The position numbers and the translations under genes were made by a program. The notes beneath the pieces are model-generated. The model ran no database searches. It saw only the letters and a program-made list of their open reading frames with translations, and was not told where the DNA came from. 64,000 nt of DNA from Rhea pennata (lineage: Eukaryota; Chordata; Aves; Rheiformes; Rheidae), in the NCBI RefSeq assembly GCF_028389875.1, contig NC_084677.1, positions 6,366,017-6,430,016 of the forward strand, read 5' to 3'. This document shows positions 59,691 to 64,000 of the stretch, piece after piece. Position 1 is the first letter of the stretch. Every line of letters starts with the position of its first letter.

Positions 59691-62181
59691 CTACACTTTA
59701 ATTTTTAACTTCTGACTATCAAAGGCTTTGTTAGTATGTTGAGGTTTTGTTTTATGAGTATTTTTTCCCTAGTCAGTTGTCTTTTATCTTCTACCTAGGG
59801 CAAAGAAAATATTGTCTCTCAGGATCCTTTGATGTGGTAACACAGGCCATTTTCATTTTGTTTATGACAAGCAGTTTCAGAGAGGGTAAAAGGTAAATTC
59901 AAACGATAGCATTTTCCTGAGCTACGAGATAGAACAACTCTTTGGGAAATACCAGAACCAATAAATCAGTAAAGCTGCCATTATACTAATATTAATGCAA
60001 TAAAATACTGTGTAGGCTTTTGAAAACAAGTAAAAAATTAAATTTGCATCAGTGAATCAGCCTAGAAATCATTTTCTGCAGGGAATAATGAAATGTAGCT
60101 TGCTTTAGAAGATAACAAGCAAGTGAGGGGGAACCTGTCATTTACATTGCTTATTTTTTAGATGGTTCTGGGTCACTGACTTATTGAAGATGCTTGTGGT
60201 TTGGATAAGCTGTTCCTGAAACTGTTATTTAAAAGATTAATCTGTCTCACAAATTGACCAGCATTACCATTTTGATTAAAAATGATCTTTAAAGCAACTC
60301 TTTTCTTCTAAGAACATTTGCATGTTTTAGTTTCACTTGACCAGTCTTTGCCGTGTATGAAACCTGTCTATTCAGATATATGTGAGCTGTGCCTCTGTGA
60401 ATTGATGCAGCACTACACAGCAAAGTTCTCTTTGTTTTTAAATCACTCATATGTGCCCTTAGCAAGTATCTAGTGCAAAGCGGCTTTTGCATAAGCAGTA
60501 ACATGATGATGATGATGGCAGCTTTACTGCTGGTGGTCTGTGCTGTTCTGCTGAGCATTTCTGCGAGGTTGATCTCTTCCCCCCTCTGTTGCCTCCAGGA
60601 TTCCTTCTGTAAAATTCTCAAAAGTATTCTGTTCTAAACTCCTCCAGTCAGAGGGAGAATGTAGGTGGATGTGAATGTGCATACATGTTACTGATAGACT
60701 GTTGTTCTTATGATGCAAGTGTTCTTGAAATGGATCCTTAACCCACACCCAGTCCTTAGCTGTTGCATTGAGAGGGTGTTCCTGCATTCTTTAATAATGC
60801 ACAATGCATTTCTTTAGTAAAATGCAGGCTTTAGTCAAGCCTGAGTTCCAGAGTTTCTTCTCCAAAGAAGGTGGCTGTCCAGTATTGATCTTGTTTTCTT
60901 ATTTATTTATCTTTTTTTATTACAAAGTCTGGTGGCTGATGGAAGCAATCTCTTCTTTGACTTGTGCTGTTAAATAAAAAAGCTAGGAGAGCAGTAAAAT
61001 ATTCTCCAGATAAGTTCCCTACTGTGTGGCTCTATGAACGTGTGTGTTTTCATATGAGAAACTGCTCCTTTTGCAATGTCCACAGTAGAATTTTCTCAGA
61101 AAAAAAATAGATATTTAAGATTTATTTTAGAATCCTCACCTGTTAAAATATTTCACAGGTTGCCATTTAAGGAAGAAGAAGAAGGGAAACATTGTCCATG
61201 CTTCACAGTTGGCAGTCAGGAAACTTTCATCTGATTTGGTCCAATAGTGTTACAGCCTCGTGGTCAGGCATCTTAGATGTTTGCAGGTATGATTTGACTG
61301 TCAATGGAACAGAAAATCTTTAGTTACTATCCAAACAAGTGTATTTTTATGAGAACTCAGATAAAAAGAATAGAGAAGGACCAAATCATTGTGTATGAGA
61401 AGGGCCAGACTGCAGCACTTAGAGCATTAGGTGTGCTTCTCTTTGAGCAGTCGTATCAGTAGGAACACTCATGGCTCTGACTTTTAGTTTTCTTAAGGTG
61501 ATGGCCCTCTTCTCTCCAGCAGAAAACCAATCCTAAGCTTTTCCCATTTCAAAAATATTGCCCAGAATTGAGCTTCTCAGATTAAATTTCACCTAGGTGA
61601 CCAAACATATTGATGACAGTATAGGAATGCCCAATTAGGAAAGCATTTCATTTATTGAAAAATGTTCTTTTGGTTTCAGCAGTGTGCCTTTGGCTTTTAT
61701 AAGCTGCTGATCAAAGTCGGGCCAACAAACCTGGGAGATGGGAAGGGAAGTACAGTGGCACAGCGCCTCCGCGCAGGCATGTGGTAGGGGTTAAGAAGGA
61801 CCGTGAAGGTGGGCCATAATTCACTAGTCTTCAGTCTACGACTGTGTCAACCTGTTTTAAGGACATTGCTATTTTTCACGAACTATGGAATTACTTAGAC
61901 ATAAAAATCTTGTTGGAGGAAGTTCTGGAGGAGAAGGAAACAACTGTAGCTATGCAGAACAAGTAATTAAGGTCCCTCTCTGAGCAGCTCAGACACGTAG
62001 TGTGTGCTGACTTAAAAATTCCGTGGCGAGGCCCTCATACTGCAAAGAGGAGAGTCTTGCACGCTTAAAACAGAAACATCCTGAATTACATATTTCTATT
62101 AAATTCCTTTGCTCAGAGAAAAGAACTCCACAAGGGAGCATAGCATAATATGAGCACATGGTTTCTTTTAAATGAATCATC

Positions 62182-62199
62182 AAAAAAAAAAAAAAAAAA
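62182..62199 (+). repeat. Poly-A tract
   Basis: About 18 A. A poly-T run of about 20 lies 180 bases downstream (62375-62396). The two could in principle pair but look like independent simple repeats. Confidence 0.85.
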
Positions 62200-62361
62200 C
62201 AGAGCTAAATAAATCTATTTTTTCTCATCATATCAAAAATAGTGACAGAGCTTTAAATCTGATAAAATTTAAAAGCTAACATGAATTTCACTGTGTCTGT
62301 TATGGGAAATAGTGGTTGGGGTATGACTGGAGAGAAACAGGATTGCAATGTGGGTTTTTTG

Positions 62362-62374
<13 letters not shown>

Positions 62375-62394
<20 letters not shown>

Positions 62395-62396
62395 AA
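62375..62396 (+). repeat. Poly-T tract
   Basis: About 20 T after a TTTTCCTT-rich lead-in; simple repeat. Confidence 0.85.
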
Positions 62397-64000
62397 GGAG
62401 ATCAAGGTGTGTGCATTGTATACATGCTGCATCTGTTGTGGTTCAAAAACATAAAGTGCAAGACTGTGTATGTGCTTCCACACCTGTGATGTAAAATATC
62501 AGCAGAGGTCATATCAGACTACAGTAAATCAGTTGTACTGTTACTGTGAAGCTACTTCCTCTGCACCCCTCTGCTTTTTGGCATGTTACTGGGCAGTACT
62601 GCTTTGTTATGAAGTAATTCAGAATATTTAGAGCACAAAAAACAAAAACATTTGCCCTGAACATCAGCAGAAAGGTTATCAGTGTTATTTTTTGAAAGCT
62701 CATTAGATTTTTATTACCTATTACTTAATAAGGTTTATAAAGTGACATACAACAAAAAATAGATGTGTATATATTGAAGCAGATTAAAACTGAAATAATT
62801 GATTGTAGGTTAAAGACCTGAAGTAGTCCAGAAGAAGACTTGAAATAAATGCCTGTACCGTTAAGCATGTTAAGTAAGCTTGGATTTCTTCCATATCTTT
62901 TATGTTGCTGCTGACTTTGTGTTACATGGGTGCTTTCTGCTCTATCGCACAGTAGTGTCCAGAGCCTGGCGGGAGGGAGAGAGGAGAGGGTAAAGGAGCA
63001 GAGAACTGAATGTCTTGTTGTCTGTCTATACCATATGGCACAGCGTGATGCGGAGGTGCCCAGGTCGGTGCTGTCCAAGCTCTCTTGGCAACCAAAAGCA
63101 ATGGAGCCTCAGTAGAAGGTGCAGTAGAAGTGCAAGGTGTTGAGCCCAATCTAGCAAGCTTTGCCAGAGGCCAAACTTTCCTCTCAGGCACAAGTTATTA
63201 ATGTGGCTAAGTCGCTTCCAGATCCTTGGCTGCGTTGTCTGCACAGCGCTGTACTCTGTCAGGTAGATGTGACCTTGGGGATCTTGTATAGCTGTACTAG
63301 AGCACATAAAGTAAACTGCCATAAAAAGTGAATGGCCATGTAATGAAGTATTTGTTGTACAGTGTAGACTTGATATAAAATCACCAGCGTTTTTATGGCT
63401 TGCTGAATGCAGGCAATAAAAGACAGCGCTGGAGTCTGTAGTAGTTAGGAGATAGCTACAGCGATGAGGTCGCAGACGGGAGCAAACGGAATCAAGAGGG
63501 GGATTATAGTGCCCTTTAGCTTAAAGGAAGATGGTAATGCTTTCGATAGGGCAGAGAGAGAGCAGTACTGGTTGAGGGAGGAAGATGAAGAGCTCTGGAT
63601 ACTGAGGAGGAGCAGAAGTGTTTGCCATTGAAAACTGGAGGGCTGGAGAAGGCAGTTAGGGCCTGCGTTGTGGGAGTTGTGATCTCCCTCAGGGGAAAAG
63701 AGCGGGGCACAAAAGGGTTAGTTCGGTCTCTCTTTCACCTTTTAATCTCTAGACTTATTCGTGCCTCTACTAAATCTGCAGCTTTACTGGCCATGAATTA
63801 TGGAGCTTTTGGTGAGTTTTTATATCCGGTAGTGTTTTGTTTTGTGTTAATAGTGAAACAGTTGTCATGCAGTCCCCAATTTATATGAACAATAAACAGA
63901 ATGGCACAAAAATGAAGTGGCAATACTTTAGCAGAGCCTATTAATAGCCTTGCAGAGAGGCAGTGACGCATCTCAGATGTAACACTTCAGATTAAAGCTG

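Larger units (their letters stand above)
53046..64000 (+). other. ABAT: ABAT intron 2 (continues past window)
   Basis: No segment resembling the expected next exon (human [20 protein letters not shown]) was found on the + strand, so intron 2 is at least 10.9 kb. It contains a compound TTC/T/GTTT microsatellite, an ancient CR1 remnant with a T-rich insertion, and A- and T-rich simple repeats. Open frames here are short and unsupported. Confidence 0.65.

Noticed and set aside
61160..61249. Exon-like segment after TTTCACAG|, which would join in phase to the ABAT start exon
   Set aside because: The joined reading (GCHLRKKKKGN...) bears no likeness to ABAT, and it hits a stop within 30 codons without a clear donor.
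63753..63811. Exon-like segment TCTCTAG|ACTTATT ... TTTTG|GTGAGT
   Set aside because: The splice signals look good, but in the phase required after ABAT exon 2 it has an early stop, and no frame matches ABAT.
1..64000. Bacterial or phage systems, CRISPR arrays, toxin genes, viral genes, tRNA/rRNA/snRNA genes
   Set aside because: I looked for direct-repeat arrays, operon-like packed frames, retroviral LTR or gene motifs and canonical RNA gene boxes and found none. The window is explained as two vertebrate genes with introns and intergenic DNA.

Overview
The window is nuclear DNA from a vertebrate, most likely a bird. The reasons are small coding exons with GT/AG introns, two CpG islands in an otherwise A+T-rich background, and a recognisable 3' end of a CR1 LINE (the dominant avian retrotransposon) plus several much older CR1 remnants. 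The spacing is compact: METTL22 fits in about 11 kb. The species cannot be told from the sequence alone.

Layout. 1-6600 is intergenic, with one old MIR-like SINE. A CpG island at about 6600-7520 holds the METTL22 promoter. Ten coding exons between 8406 and 17216 on the + strand encode a complete 393-residue METTL22, a seven-beta-strand lysine methyltransferase of the METTL21/22 group. All exon joins keep frame and the protein aligns along its length with human METTL22 as I recall it. A 3'UTR follows, with poly(A) signals near 18.3 kb. 18.4-27.2 kb is intergenic with two old CR1 remnants. A second CpG island (about 27.2-27.8 kb) is the inferred ABAT promoter with a noncoding first exon. ABAT intron 1 covers about 27.6-52.9 kb. 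The exon at 52917-53045 carries the ABAT start codon and the first 23 codons, a mitochondrial targeting segment. The rest of the window (53.0-64 kb) is ABAT intron 2. No further ABAT exon was found, so the gene continues past the right edge.

The head-to-tail METTL22-ABAT order is the one known on human chromosome 16p13, so this is a conserved synteny block. The two genes are not known to act in one pathway: METTL22 methylates the nucleic-acid-binding protein KIN17, and ABAT degrades GABA in mitochondria.

The most notable unexplained structures are a 49-base near-perfect inverted repeat joining METTL22 intron 7 to its own 3'UTR; two RFX X-box motifs 131 bases apart in ABAT intron 1, beside consensus splice signals; and upstream ATGs in METTL22 exon 2, one overlapping the real start. 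I found no sign of a mobile defence system, CRISPR array, virus or other novel multi-gene system.
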